Positions 25,202-33,722 of a stretch of DNA of 64,000 bases are shown here, piece by piece (the first letter of the stretch is position 1; each line of letters opens with the position of its first letter). Location of the stretch: the NCBI GenBank assembly GCA_020635135.1, contig JACKAJ010000016.1:310001-374000 (forward strand), in the 5' to 3' direction. A model generated the notes under the pieces. That model was given only the letters and a program-made list of their open reading frames with translations, ran no database searches and was not told the DNA's origin. Position numbers and translations under genes: made by a program. The DNA is from Halobacteriovoraceae bacterium (lineage in GTDB: Bacteria > Bdellovibrionota > Bacteriovoracia > Bacteriovoracales > Bacteriovoracaceae).

Positions 25202-26968
25202 ATGAAAAAGCTCAACTGTAACAGCGAAATTGTCCGCCTCAAGGCTAATTTTTTAGGTCCAAAAGCAGAGAACGCCGACTGGCTTGAAAGCGAGGTCAAT
25301 AAACTCTTTTCCCATTGGTGCCAATGGAGAAGAAACCGCTTTCCTCAAGATAGATCCACTATAGATGCGCTTGATAAAAACTTAACAGATTTTAAAGATC
25401 TTCAAGAAAAGATGTCTCTGTATTTAAGTGAGCTCAATAGCCGTTTTGAAGCTGAAACCCCAACCTATTCTCCTCGCTACATGGGTCACATGGTTTCAGA
25501 ACTTTCTTTACCGGCCATCCTAGGTCATCTGACAGGACTTATCTTTAATCCCAATAACACTTCTAAAAGTGTTGCAAAGATAGGATTAGAAATCGAAAGG
25601 GAAGCTATTGAAGCCCTTTCTTCAATGGTGGGATTCGGACTAGATGGTCGAGGACATTTTACCTCTGGTGGAACAGTAGCCAATATTGAGGCCCTGTGGA
25701 GGGCGAGGTACCGGCTCGATAATTTTCTCTCTTTGGGAGCCTTTCTTAATGACCAACAAAGCACTTCCTGGAATCTTTTTTATGCAGCTCATATGGGACA
25801 AACTCAGTTTCTTCATTTAAGTCAAGGCCTTGAGTTAGAAAAGCTAAAAAAATATAGCTTTGTTCTTCAAGGCTCATACAGTGCAGCTGATATAATTTCC
25901 AATCATTTTAAAGAAAAATTTCTTGGTCCCGTTTTACTCGTTCCTGGGCATAAACATTATTCTTGGCAAAAAGCTTTGAGTTTACTTGGACTGGGAGAAG
26001 AATCCCTCTGGTCCATTAAAGTTAACGATTCGGGGCATCTTTCGGTGAAAGATCTCGATACAAAAATACAAAAGGCAATCAATTCCCAAAGACCTATCCT
26101 GGCCATCGTCTCAGTAAGTGGGACAACCGAGCTTGGTATGGTGGATCCTATTCACGAAGTTCAAGAACTCTTAGAAGAATACAAAAAAAAGGGGATATAT
26201 ATTTGGCATCACGTCGATGGGGCCTATGGCGGAACTTACTGCTCTATGATTCAAGGACAAGGTGAGCTTTTCCGAGAACTTAATCCCTATGTTCAAAAAT
26301 CCTTGAGGGCCATTGCCCAAGTGGAATCCATTACACTCGATCCCCACAAACTCGCTCTCGTTCCTTATTCTTGTGGGGCCATATTAGTTCGCGATGAAAG
26401 TTGTTATCCTATTTCTAGTTTCAAAGCCCCTTATTTAAAAGAAAATCAAACTTTTTCTGGAAAATGGGATTCCACACTGGAGGGATCGCGAGCTTCAACA
26501 GGAGCTTGTGCCACTTGGATGGTAGCAAAATCTCTTGGACTTAATAAAGAAGGCTTAGGAACAGTTCTCTCCCTTGGTCTTGAGGCCAAACATCAATTAG
26601 AAGGGATTTTAAGCCATCATGAAATGATCCAAATTGTGCCTCATACAGACACGAACATACTTTGCTTTACAGTTGCTCAAAAAAAGGAAGCATTAAGTGT
26701 CAGTAATAAAAGGACACGACAACTTTATGAAAAAATATACTTAGAAAATTCATTTTCAGTCTCCCAAACAATATTACATTTTGATTCCTATGGGAAATTT
26801 GCAGAAAATTTTGCGAAAAGCTTTCAAGCGAAAATTGATAGTGAAGGTATCTATCTAATTCGAATGGTCTTCATGAATCCTTTCACAATATCTCAAGTTG
26901 GAGAAAATCATTACTTAGAACAATTTTCAAATTATTTACAAAAATTGATTTTAGATTTAGAAGATTAA
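25202..26968 (+). CDS. group II pyridoxal-phosphate-dependent decarboxylase
   Basis: 588 residues, cytoplasmic. Fold-type I decarboxylase related to DOPA, tyrosine, glutamate and diaminobutyrate decarboxylases. Conserved parts: TPTYSPRYMGHM near the N-terminus, FTSGGTVANIEAL (cofactor phosphate), HVDGAYGG (Asp contacting the pyridine nitrogen) and LDPHKLALVPYSCGAIL carrying the probable PLP lysine. Substrate cannot be told from these motifs. A TAGGA site precedes the ATG. It stands alone; its 3' end overlaps the convergent signalling gene by 4 bases. Confidence 0.9.
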   Translation: MKKLNCNSEIVRLKANFLGPKAENADWLESEVNKLFSHWCQWRRNRFPQDRSTIDALDKNLTDFKDLQEKMSLYLSELNSRFEAETPTYSPRYMGHMVSELSLPAILGHLTGLIFNPNNTSKSVAKIGLEIEREAIEALSSMVGFGLDGRGHFTSGGTVANIEALWRARYRLDNFLSLGAFLNDQQSTSWNLFYAAHMGQTQFLHLSQGLELEKLKKYSFVLQGSYSAADIISNHFKEKFLGPVLLVPGHKHYSWQKALSLLGLGEESLWSIKVNDSGHLSVKDLDTKIQKAINSQRPILAIVSVSGTTELGMVDPIHEVQELLEEYKKKGIYIWHHVDGAYGGTYCSMIQGQGELFRELNPYVQKSLRAIAQVESITLDPHKLALVPYSCGAILVRDESCYPISSFKAPYLKENQTFSGKWDSTLEGSRASTGACATWMVAKSLGLNKEGLGTVLSLGLEAKHQLEGILSHHEMIQIVPHTDTNILCFTVAQKKEALSVSNKRTRQLYEKIYLENSFSVSQTILHFDSYGKFAENFAKSFQAKIDSEGIYLIRMVFMNPFTISQVGENHYLEQFSNYLQKLILDLED

Positions 26969-28641
26969 TACTCAAAATAATGAAGAGACTTAGAACCTTT
27001 ATCTTTTTTTGGTGAAAGATCAAAGAGAGCGATCACTTCAGTTCGATCGTTAGGAGCAACGTTTACAACCACAAGATCACTACTCTCAGTAATCATGTAG
27101 AGACCTTTTCCAGCTCCTCCCTTTCCCTTACGCTCATTAAAATCACCATTGATATTGCGATAATTATTTTCTAAATAAGTATAAATAGTGTCTCTCTTAA
27201 AGGCACCATAAGGATCTTCTACCGAAATGGCCAAATACAAACCATCACTAGCATAACGCAATTTAGCTTTCTCGTTATTCGGTAATAGAACTTTCTCGGT
27301 GCGCTCCAAATGATTAAAAAGTGATTTCCCCTTTTCATCAACGGGAGCATCATAAATGGCATTCATTAATAGCTCTTCAATAACTAATTGGCATTGAGTT
27401 GCCAAGCCTCCACGAATACCAATTTTTTTAAGCTCTGAAATCACCTGTTCATTGAGCTCAGTCCTTTTATCTGATGAGTTAATTTCAAATTCTTTAACTT
27501 CTATCCCCCAATTGAGATATTTCTCAAGACCAAATATATCTGTCGTTACCATTTTTCTAATGGTTGTTGTAATACTTTTAACACTAAAAAGGCGATCTTC
27601 TTCTTTCAAAGAAATAATATTCGAAAGATTGGGTATACCCTTGAGTTTGGGAATATAATCTGCAGAGTTATCGAGAGTGATAAGAACAATCTTGCAATCA
27701 ATTTTTTCTTTTGAAATAAAGTTCGCAACCTCTAGCATATCGGCTGAAAGAAAAACCGTGCATGATTGAAATTCTTTGAGGGCTATTTTAGCTTCATCGA
27801 GATTTTTCGCAACATGTGTTTTGACTCCTGTTCCTCCAAGAGCCATTTTAATCATACTTCTTCTCTTATTATCAGTGTCAACCACAATAACTTCTTGCTC
27901 TTCAAAAAGTTGTTGTTCAACTTTAAGATTCGTGAAAGATTTTAATTGCAATTGGGCATTAACAAGATTTTTCTTTACTTGCTCAGCATTATTTCCTTGT
28001 TCTAAAATCTTTATTGAATTAGTAATAAAATTTTCTTCTAATGATTCGAGAGTTATGAGGACTCGAAGATAATCTTGATGCATAAGTTCTAATTTTTTAT
28101 ATCCTAGTGAGAGTTCACTATTTTTAGAGATAAGATCGTTAGTACGCTTTTTAATCTCATTTTCTAGTGACTTATTTAGAGCTTCAAAATTCTTGGCCTT
28201 CACATTTGTAGTTTCAAGTTTATCACTCAAGGTAAGACAAAAAATCCGATAGATGAGTAATTGTAATTGTGCTGTTTTAAAAACTTGATCGACACTGAGT
28301 TTTAATATTTTAGCATACCCATCCACAACAACGTCGGCCTTGCAGGTTTGCTTCGAGATAACGCTCATTTCACCGACAATGTCCCCTCTTTCAATGAGGG
28401 TATTAACTGTTTCTGATCCAATATTAATATTGAGCTTTCCCTCTAAAAGAAAATACAAATGCTCGTTTGTATCACCTATTTTTAAAAGTTGATGTTTGTC
28501 TGGAAATTCTAGAGTTTGACCAATATCTTGTAACTCGGACATGAGTTTTTCAATGAGCTCACGCTTATTGACGATTTCACTCATTGCAGAGCTTTTTAAA
28601 GCAACATCTTCCATAGAGTCTATTGTATCAAAAATGCTCAC
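26965..28641 (-). CDS. cNMP-binding / coiled-coil / degenerate receiver / HATPase signalling protein
   Basis: 558 residues, cytoplasmic. Order: cyclic-nucleotide-binding domain (~40-140, DTNEHLYFLLEGKLNIN, RGDIVGEMSVIS), long coiled coil (~150-245), a receiver-like domain (~250-360, EVIVVDTDNKRRSMIKMAL), and an anti-sigma/histidine-kinase-type ATPase domain (~400-540, CQLVIEELLMNAIYDAP, GKGGAGKGLYMI). In the receiver the expected phospho-aspartate position reads CTVFLSADM, with serine, so it is probably not phosphorylated. The GTG start given has no clear ribosome site; an ATG at 28614 is an alternative. The domain set suggests cyclic-nucleotide control of an anti-sigma-like ATPase. Confidence 0.82.
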   Translation of the reverse strand: MSIFDTIDSMEDVALKSSAMSEIVNKRELIEKLMSELQDIGQTLEFPDKHQLLKIGDTNEHLYFLLEGKLNINIGSETVNTLIERGDIVGEMSVISKQTCKADVVVDGYAKILKLSVDQVFKTAQLQLLIYRIFCLTLSDKLETTNVKAKNFEALNKSLENEIKKRTNDLISKNSELSLGYKKLELMHQDYLRVLITLESLEENFITNSIKILEQGNNAEQVKKNLVNAQLQLKSFTNLKVEQQLFEEQEVIVVDTDNKRRSMIKMALGGTGVKTHVAKNLDEAKIALKEFQSCTVFLSADMLEVANFISKEKIDCKIVLITLDNSADYIPKLKGIPNLSNIISLKEEDRLFSVKSITTTIRKMVTTDIFGLEKYLNWGIEVKEFEINSSDKRTELNEQVISELKKIGIRGGLATQCQLVIEELLMNAIYDAPVDEKGKSLFNHLERTEKVLLPNNEKAKLRYASDGLYLAISVEDPYGAFKRDTIYTYLENNYRNINGDFNERKGKGGAGKGLYMITESSDLVVVNVAPNDRTEVIALFDLSPKKDKGSKSLHYFEY

Positions 28642-28740
28642 CCACTAGTCCAGGGTGAAGAATGAACCCCGTTTCCAAGAGTGGCTTGGAATAAGGCTTT
28701 TTAAATTTGACCAATTCCCTCTTAATTGAGTGATTCGTTT

Positions 28741-29172
28741 TTAAATATGAGTTATTAATTGTTTCAACTGTTCAGAACTCATGGCACCACTTTGCCTTAG
28801 CACTTCACGCCCATTTTTATAAATGATTGTACAGGGAATTCCACGAATACCGAGTTCGCTTGATAAAGCAGACTCTTCTTCAGTACTAACTTTCAAGAAC
28901 ACGGCTTCTGTCGTATTTATAGAAGCTTTTTCGAATTCAGGGCCATATGCTCGGCATGGTCCGCACCACGATGCCCAGAAATCAACCACCACTGGCTTTT
29001 CACTTTTATTGATAATGCGCTGAAATTCAGATCGATTCACATGACTTACCAAACCATGCAGCTCAAGGGTCACCCCGCACTTACCACAGACGGCCTCTTT
29101 TTCTAGTGCTTTGCTTGTATCAACTTTATTTAAGCTCTCACATTTCTTACAGACGGAATACGTATACCCCAT
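28741..29172 (-). CDS. trxC: thioredoxin 2 (TrxC type) with N-terminal zinc ribbon
   Basis: 143 residues, close to the usual TrxC length. Residues 1-40 carry two CxxC pairs (VCKKCESLN, VCGKCGVT) of a zinc ribbon, and the thioredoxin domain has the redox centre DFWASWCGPCRAYG and cis-proline loop GIRGIPCTIIY. A strong GGAGGAGAT ribosome site precedes the ATG. TrxC is a cytoplasmic disulfide reductase often tied to oxidative stress. The gene is alone, with no sign of an operon. Confidence 0.96.
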   Translation of the reverse strand: MGYTYSVCKKCESLNKVDTSKALEKEAVCGKCGVTLELHGLVSHVNRSEFQRIINKSEKPVVVDFWASWCGPCRAYGPEFEKASINTTEAVFLKVSTEEESALSSELGIRGIPCTIIYKNGREVLRQSGAMSSEQLKQLITHI

Positions 29173-29260
29173 ATCTCCTCCCTTGCTTACTTAATTAAAG
29201 ATGGTATCAATATTTTTTATGGCAAGAGGGGGTCAAAAAAAATGGAACCTCATTCGATTA

Positions 29261-29482
29261 TTATTGTAAAGAATGTAAGCCGATCATATTGCCTTCAGTA
29301 TCGTAGACCAAGGAAATAAAGCCATATTGTCCAATGGAGAACTTCGATTTTTCGACCTTTCCTCCAAACTCTCTCACTCTATTTTCTTCGACTGCACAGT
29401 CTCGACAGGAAAAATAAACCAGAATGCTATTATTTCCTGCAAGAAAACCTTCCATTTTGACGATGGCTTTTACGAGGAACTA
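29261..29482 (-). pseudogene. C-terminal remnant of a VOC (glyoxalase/bleomycin resistance) protein
   Basis: The 64-residue frame from the ATG at 29455 (VREFGGKVEKSKFSIGQYGF, LVYDTEGNMIGLHSL) matches the last half of a VOC-superfamily domain. Homology-like residues extend eight codons upstream of that ATG (FLVKAIVK) to an in-frame TAG at 29480-29482. The N-terminal half of the fold is missing. No ribosome site is seen. It is probably a decayed gene. Confidence 0.55.
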
Positions 29483-29566
29483 ACTGAAAAATTTAATCGA
29501 GTGAATTTCAAGCAGTTTATTCACTCTTTCGAAAACTTCTTTAGCCGTATTAAGTTCTAAAATATC

Positions 29567-29863
29567 CTAAGATAAAATTTTCTTTCTTTTTGCTGTAAAT
29601 TTCCACCAAGGTTGAGGCTTCCCCCCATTCATAAAATCAACAATAGCCATCAAAGTATCAGCCATGCAGGGGTCATGGCATACACCTGTCAGTCTGTTCA
29701 ACTCACGATAAAGTGCAATCCCATCTTTACCTCTTAGCTGTTCTGGTTCAGTTATTCCCAGTATATGTAAGTCACTAGCGACAGCTTTTCCGACATTGGG
29801 TATCTGCTCTAATTTTTTGGCCATTTTATAATTTTTAGCTTTCAAACACTTCCCCTTCAACAT
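29567..29863 (-). CDS. Cdd1-type helix-hairpin-helix protein (pathogenicity-locus family)
   Basis: 98 residues or fewer. It matches the small Cdd1/'pathogenicity locus' family: LEQIPNVGKAVASDLHILGI is a helix-hairpin-helix start, followed by LYRELNRLTGVCHDPCMADT with the conserved cysteine pair and a C-terminal KPQPWWKFTAKRK. The ATG at 29863 has only a weak ribosome site; a second ATG 13 codons on fits the family start better but has none. Role unknown; helix-hairpin-helix folds often bind DNA. It lies in a strip of small or decayed genes. Confidence 0.8.
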   Translation of the reverse strand: MLKGKCLKAKNYKMAKKLEQIPNVGKAVASDLHILGITEPEQLRGKDGIALYRELNRLTGVCHDPCMADTLMAIVDFMNGGKPQPWWKFTAKRKKILS

Positions 29864-29934
29864 ATAACTTATCCAAACTGTATCGTCTTAAAACAGAAAT
29901 TACAGAGAAGTCAATCCTGCTTTGAACTTTCGTG

Positions 29935-30513
29935 CTAACTAGCTTGAAGAGCTCTTTCGATTCTTCTATCAGGGATAAGCCACATCAGTGCGACTAATAT
30001 ATAAATTCCCAGGGCTACCCATTGAAATCGAAAAGCAATAGGAATTGATAAGAAATAAAGTGTAGAGGATGCCTTTCCCTTCCAATCACTGCCGACAGCT
30101 TTTTTCAAAAGTGAGTTATCACCTTGAGATGAGATAATGAGAGATTGTAAAATCCAATAGGCAAGACCGGCTCCGAAGAGAACAATACCATACAGAGCCA
30201 CTGGCATTCTTTCAAAATGATTTTCCCCCATCCAGCCAGTTGCAAATGGAACGAGTGAAAGCCAAAAAAGAAGGTGCATATTTCCCCACAAAATAGGACC
30301 AGTCACTTTTTTGCAGGTGTGAAGCATGTGGTGATGGTTATTCCAATAAATGGCAAGAAAGACAAAGCTCAACACATAACTTAAAAAGATGGGAATAAGA
30401 GGTCCGAGAGCTTCTACTTCCGCCCCGTGGGGAACTTTAATCTCCAACACCATGATGGTAATTATAATGGCCAATACACCATCGCTAAAAGCTTCAAGCC
30501 GAGTTTTACCCAT
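29935..30513 (-). CDS. TMEM175-family potassium channel homologue
   Basis: 192 residues, inner membrane, with six hydrophobic segments. The family signature is at the start: RLEAFSDGVLAIIITIMVLE (R-x-x-x-FSD motif in helix 1). The other helices include ALGPLIPIFLSYVLSFVFLA and IYWNNHHHMLH. Bacterial TMEM175 proteins are potassium-permeable channels that assemble as tetramers. A weak TAGGGT ribosome site precedes the ATG. No partner gene is adjacent; the other potassium gene in the window (kup) is 11 kb away. Confidence 0.88.
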   Translation of the reverse strand: MGKTRLEAFSDGVLAIIITIMVLEIKVPHGAEVEALGPLIPIFLSYVLSFVFLAIYWNNHHHMLHTCKKVTGPILWGNMHLLFWLSLVPFATGWMGENHFERMPVALYGIVLFGAGLAYWILQSLIISSQGDNSLLKKAVGSDWKGKASSTLYFLSIPIAFRFQWVALGIYILVALMWLIPDRRIERALQAS

Positions 30514-30560
30514 AATAAACCCTAAGTTTTATATCAATAATTTCAAGGTTAATTTTTTCA

Positions 30561-30768
30561 GATTACGAAACTGATTGCAACAAAAAAGAAGATATACCAA
30601 AACTCGTCTTACTTGATCTCAATATGCTTAAAAAAAAATGGTTTTGAAGTGTTAAAAGAAGTGCGAAGCGACGACAACTATCTTGAAACACCCATTGTTA
30701 TTTTTACAACGTCTGATTCTCCAATGGATAAGAAAAAAGCTCAAGAACTTCGAGCTGATGCTTATTTT
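30561..30768 (+). pseudogene. response-regulator receiver-domain remnant
   Basis: Translation from 30561 gives KKEDIPKLVLLDLNMLKK, the phospho-aspartate strand of a receiver domain, and then runs off frame. One base deletion in the A9 run near 30631 restores NGFEVLKEVRSDDNYLETPI and VIFTTSDSPMDKKKAQELRA, the next part of the domain. The start of the domain and its end (the expected lysine strand) are missing. So this is a truncated and frameshifted fragment, without ribosome site. Confidence 0.75.
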
Positions 30769-30811
30769 TCTTTATTTACAATTAGATTACAAATAAAGAA
30801 AAATAATCTTA

Positions 30812-31444
30812 ATGAAAATATTTTTTCTTCTTTTTGTTATTTTTTCTATTCCAGCATTTTCATCCACTGAAAGTAAGCGAATGTGGATTGGCGCCACAAG
30901 TAATCGAGTTATTAACGAAAAGTATTCATTTCTAGTCAGTGGCGAGCTCCGCTATAATAACGACCTTGGAGAAACAGCACAGTCTGTTTTTCTTTTGGGC
31001 CCAAGTTATCATTTGGATAATGGACACAAAATGGGGCTAATCTATGGTCATTTCCACTCTCCCAACCGAGTCGAACATCGTTTTACTCTCCAGTACCAAC
31101 AAAAATATGGAAATGCATTCAATTTCTCTTTTTCAGGTATGACACGTTTAGAAGGAAGATTCTTGGAAAATGATCCTGACGACTCTGTTCGCTTTCGCTA
31201 TCGCCTAACTATTCTTGAACAAACAGATCGTTCCTATAAGTTCATTTTCTGGAATGATATCTTTTTAAATCTCACTGACGATAGTTGGACAGGAAATCGA
31301 ACCTTCGAGCGAAATCGAGCTTTTCTTGGTGTAAGAATTCCGATCAATGAAACAAATTTGCAAGTGGGTTACATGAATGAGTACATTCCCCGGACTGCAG
31401 AAGACCAGATAGAACATATCTTCGCATTATTCTATCTCTTATAA
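30812..31444 (+). CDS. DUF2490-family outer-membrane protein
   Basis: 210 residues with signal peptide (1-17, ending PAFSS). The rest is a row of amphipathic strands with the family's block layout (RMWIGATSNRVINEKYSFLV, RVEHRFTLQYQQKYG, FIFWNDIFLNL, NRAFLGVRIPINETNLQVGYMN). It probably forms an eight- to ten-strand barrel; function of DUF2490 is unknown. Only a weak ribosome site is seen. It converges on the OsmC-YcaO gene, with three bases between the stops. Confidence 0.85.
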   Translation: MKIFFLLFVIFSIPAFSSTESKRMWIGATSNRVINEKYSFLVSGELRYNNDLGETAQSVFLLGPSYHLDNGHKMGLIYGHFHSPNRVEHRFTLQYQQKYGNAFNFSFSGMTRLEGRFLENDPDDSVRFRYRLTILEQTDRSYKFIFWNDIFLNLTDDSWTGNRTFERNRAFLGVRIPINETNLQVGYMNEYIPRTAEDQIEHIFALFYLL

Positions 31445-31447
31445 ATC

Positions 31448-33646
31448 TTAAAGAAGCGTGAACGCATCCTTTCTTTTGGCCCTTAATTTTTGATAACTCT
31501 CAATTAAACGGAGATGCTTATCAATCCCAGCCAAATTCATATCTGTCTGAGTGAGCCCATAAAATTTCACATCACCAAATACACTCTCTATTGCGACAGC
31601 AAGCATTTTTTCACCGAACATTCTCTCTAAATTTTTTTGATAATCTTCCAGAGATAACTCTTCATCCGTAACAATATCAAGCACCACATCTAAAGTGCGA
31701 TAAAATTTCAATCTCTCTTTAGTGTATTCATTAAAGGCTAAAAACATTTTCACTAGCTCGCTGGCCTCTTCAAAGCGCTTTAGAGCAAGAAAAATAAGAC
31801 ATTTTAATTCACCAATGTGAAGTTGTCCCCAGACAGAAGTCTCGTCAAAGGCGATACCTATCAACTCAGAGATTGGCATATAATGATCAAGTTCTGAATC
31901 CTCTAATTTCTCCAAAAGCTCTTCTAATTCTTCATCTGATAAACGATGAAGTCCTAGAATTTTCTCTCTAAAATCTAAAGCTTTGTTGCTATTATCCCAA
32001 ATGAGATCTTCTGATTGATAAATTTCAGAGTAACCCGGGACTAAAATTCGGCAAGCCTTAGCTCCCAATTCTTCGTAATCTGCAATATAAACTTCTTTTT
32101 CTAATTGTTCTAAAATTCCCATGAGATAGGCATACTCTTTTTCTGTGCTTCCTGAAAAATTCCATTCAACAAATTTAAAATCTGCCTTTTCACTAAAAAA
32201 CTTCCAAGAAATGACTCCGGTTGAATCTATAAAATGATCAATAATATTGTTATGCTCACTGACTGCAAACTTATCAAAACTTGGTCTTGGAATATCATTG
32301 AGCCCTTCAAAACTTCTTCCTTGAAGAAGTTCCGTTAAACTTCTCTCCAAAGCTACTTCAAATTTTGGATGGGCCCCAAAAGATGCAAAAACCCCACCGT
32401 TTCGTGGGTTCATCAAAGTCACGCACATCACGGGAAATTTCCCACCCAGGGAAGCATCTTTCACTAACACGGGAAAGCCTTCCGCTTCCAGTTTAGAAAT
32501 CCCTTCTAAAATTTTAGGGTATTTTTCTAAAATTTTTATAGGCACATCGGGAAGTGTGATCTCTTCGAGGATTATTTGATTTTTTACTGCTCTTTCAAAA
32601 ATCTCCGATAAACACTGCACGCGAGCCTCAAAGCGAGTATTCCCTGCGCTCATCCCATTACTAACGAAAAGATTTCCTATCAGGTTGACTGGAATATAAA
32701 CTTTCTTTTTATCTGATTGCCTTTCAAAGGGAATGGCACAAATTCCTCGCTCTCGATGACCTGAATTAGTATCAATGAGGTGCTCTGGTTTCAAAGCATT
32801 GTCGAGTTGATAGGTATTCAACAAATAATCGTCCATTAACCCCTCAGGGAAACTTCCCTCTTCTTCAATCGCAAACCATTTTTCATCCGCGTAGTGAACA
32901 AATTCTTCAGTTCCCGACTTTGCAATTTCTTCACCTAAGTAATAATCATTATAAAAATAATTATTGCTAATTCTCTCAATGTATTCTCCCAATGCCGAAC
33001 AGAGGGCTGCTTCCTTGGTAGCACCTTTGCCGTTCGTGTAACAAATCGGAGAATCGGCATCTCTGATATGAACTGACCAAACATGGGGGACAGGATTTCT
33101 CCAGGAAGCAATCTCGAGCTTGATTCCCAGTGATTCAATCACCTTGGTCATATTGAAAATGGTTTCTTCGAGCGAACAGTCTTTTCCTAAAATCATCGTT
33201 TGAGTGTGGCTCTCTTTATTCACATCAAAGAGCAAGCCTGAATCTTTTCCAAGCACATTTTTGGCTTCAATTTTAAATTCTAGATCATTTTGGATGACCC
33301 TTTTGACAGTACAGCGATTCATGGATTGAAGAATTCCCTGACGATCTTTTTCAGAAATACTTTCAGGCAATTCAATTTGAATATTAAAAATTTGGCGGTA
33401 GCGATTTTCTGGATCGACGATATTATTCTGAGTCACTTTAATATCTTCAGTGGGGATATCGCGGGCCTTGCAATACACTTTCACAAAATAAGCCGCACAG
33501 AGAGCCGACGATGCTAAAAAATAATCATATGGACTGGGGGCTGTTCCATCACCCTTATAGCGAATAGGTTGGTCGGTCATGATGGTGAAATCATCAAAAC
33601 TGGCCTCGAGCCTAAGATTGTCGAGAAAGCGAACATTGACTTGCAT
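31448..33646 (-). CDS. OsmC-YcaO fusion protein
   Basis: About 732 residues from the ATG at 33646; a TTG at 33664 would add six residues. Residues ~1-130 form an OsmC-like domain (GTAPSPYDYFLASSALCAAY), followed by a YcaO domain (~150-550) with its ATP-binding signatures (GATKEAALCSALGEYIERIS; RFEARVQCLSEIFERAVKNQ), and a helical C-terminal part (~560-732). YcaO enzymes activate amide backbones with ATP; E. coli YcaO aids RimO-dependent methylthiolation of ribosomal protein S12. OsmC-YcaO fusions are known in gamma-proteobacteria. No TOMM-type precursor peptide or rimO is seen next to it, so a housekeeping role is likelier than a natural-product one. Confidence 0.9.
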   Translation of the reverse strand: MQVNVRFLDNLRLEASFDDFTIMTDQPIRYKGDGTAPSPYDYFLASSALCAAYFVKVYCKARDIPTEDIKVTQNNIVDPENRYRQIFNIQIELPESISEKDRQGILQSMNRCTVKRVIQNDLEFKIEAKNVLGKDSGLLFDVNKESHTQTMILGKDCSLEETIFNMTKVIESLGIKLEIASWRNPVPHVWSVHIRDADSPICYTNGKGATKEAALCSALGEYIERISNNYFYNDYYLGEEIAKSGTEEFVHYADEKWFAIEEEGSFPEGLMDDYLLNTYQLDNALKPEHLIDTNSGHRERGICAIPFERQSDKKKVYIPVNLIGNLFVSNGMSAGNTRFEARVQCLSEIFERAVKNQIILEEITLPDVPIKILEKYPKILEGISKLEAEGFPVLVKDASLGGKFPVMCVTLMNPRNGGVFASFGAHPKFEVALERSLTELLQGRSFEGLNDIPRPSFDKFAVSEHNNIIDHFIDSTGVISWKFFSEKADFKFVEWNFSGSTEKEYAYLMGILEQLEKEVYIADYEELGAKACRILVPGYSEIYQSEDLIWDNSNKALDFREKILGLHRLSDEELEELLEKLEDSELDHYMPISELIGIAFDETSVWGQLHIGELKCLIFLALKRFEEASELVKMFLAFNEYTKERLKFYRTLDVVLDIVTDEELSLEDYQKNLERMFGEKMLAVAIESVFGDVKFYGLTQTDMNLAGIDKHLRLIESYQKLRAKRKDAFTLL

Positions 33647-33722
33647 AATGGCGATTATTAGCAATAATTTCCAAAACTTAACAGCTTATTCTCCAACTGA
33701 GTAAAAATTATCAATGAAATCC

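Noticed and set aside
28718..28735. Short hairpin-like sequences between trxC and the cNMP gene
   Set aside because: The best stem near 28674-28692 (TTCCAAG/CTTGGAA) has no T run on either strand where a terminator would need it.
29327..29560. 77-residue plus-strand ORF across the VOC remnant
   Set aside because: No ribosome site; the minus strand has clear VOC residues over half its length.
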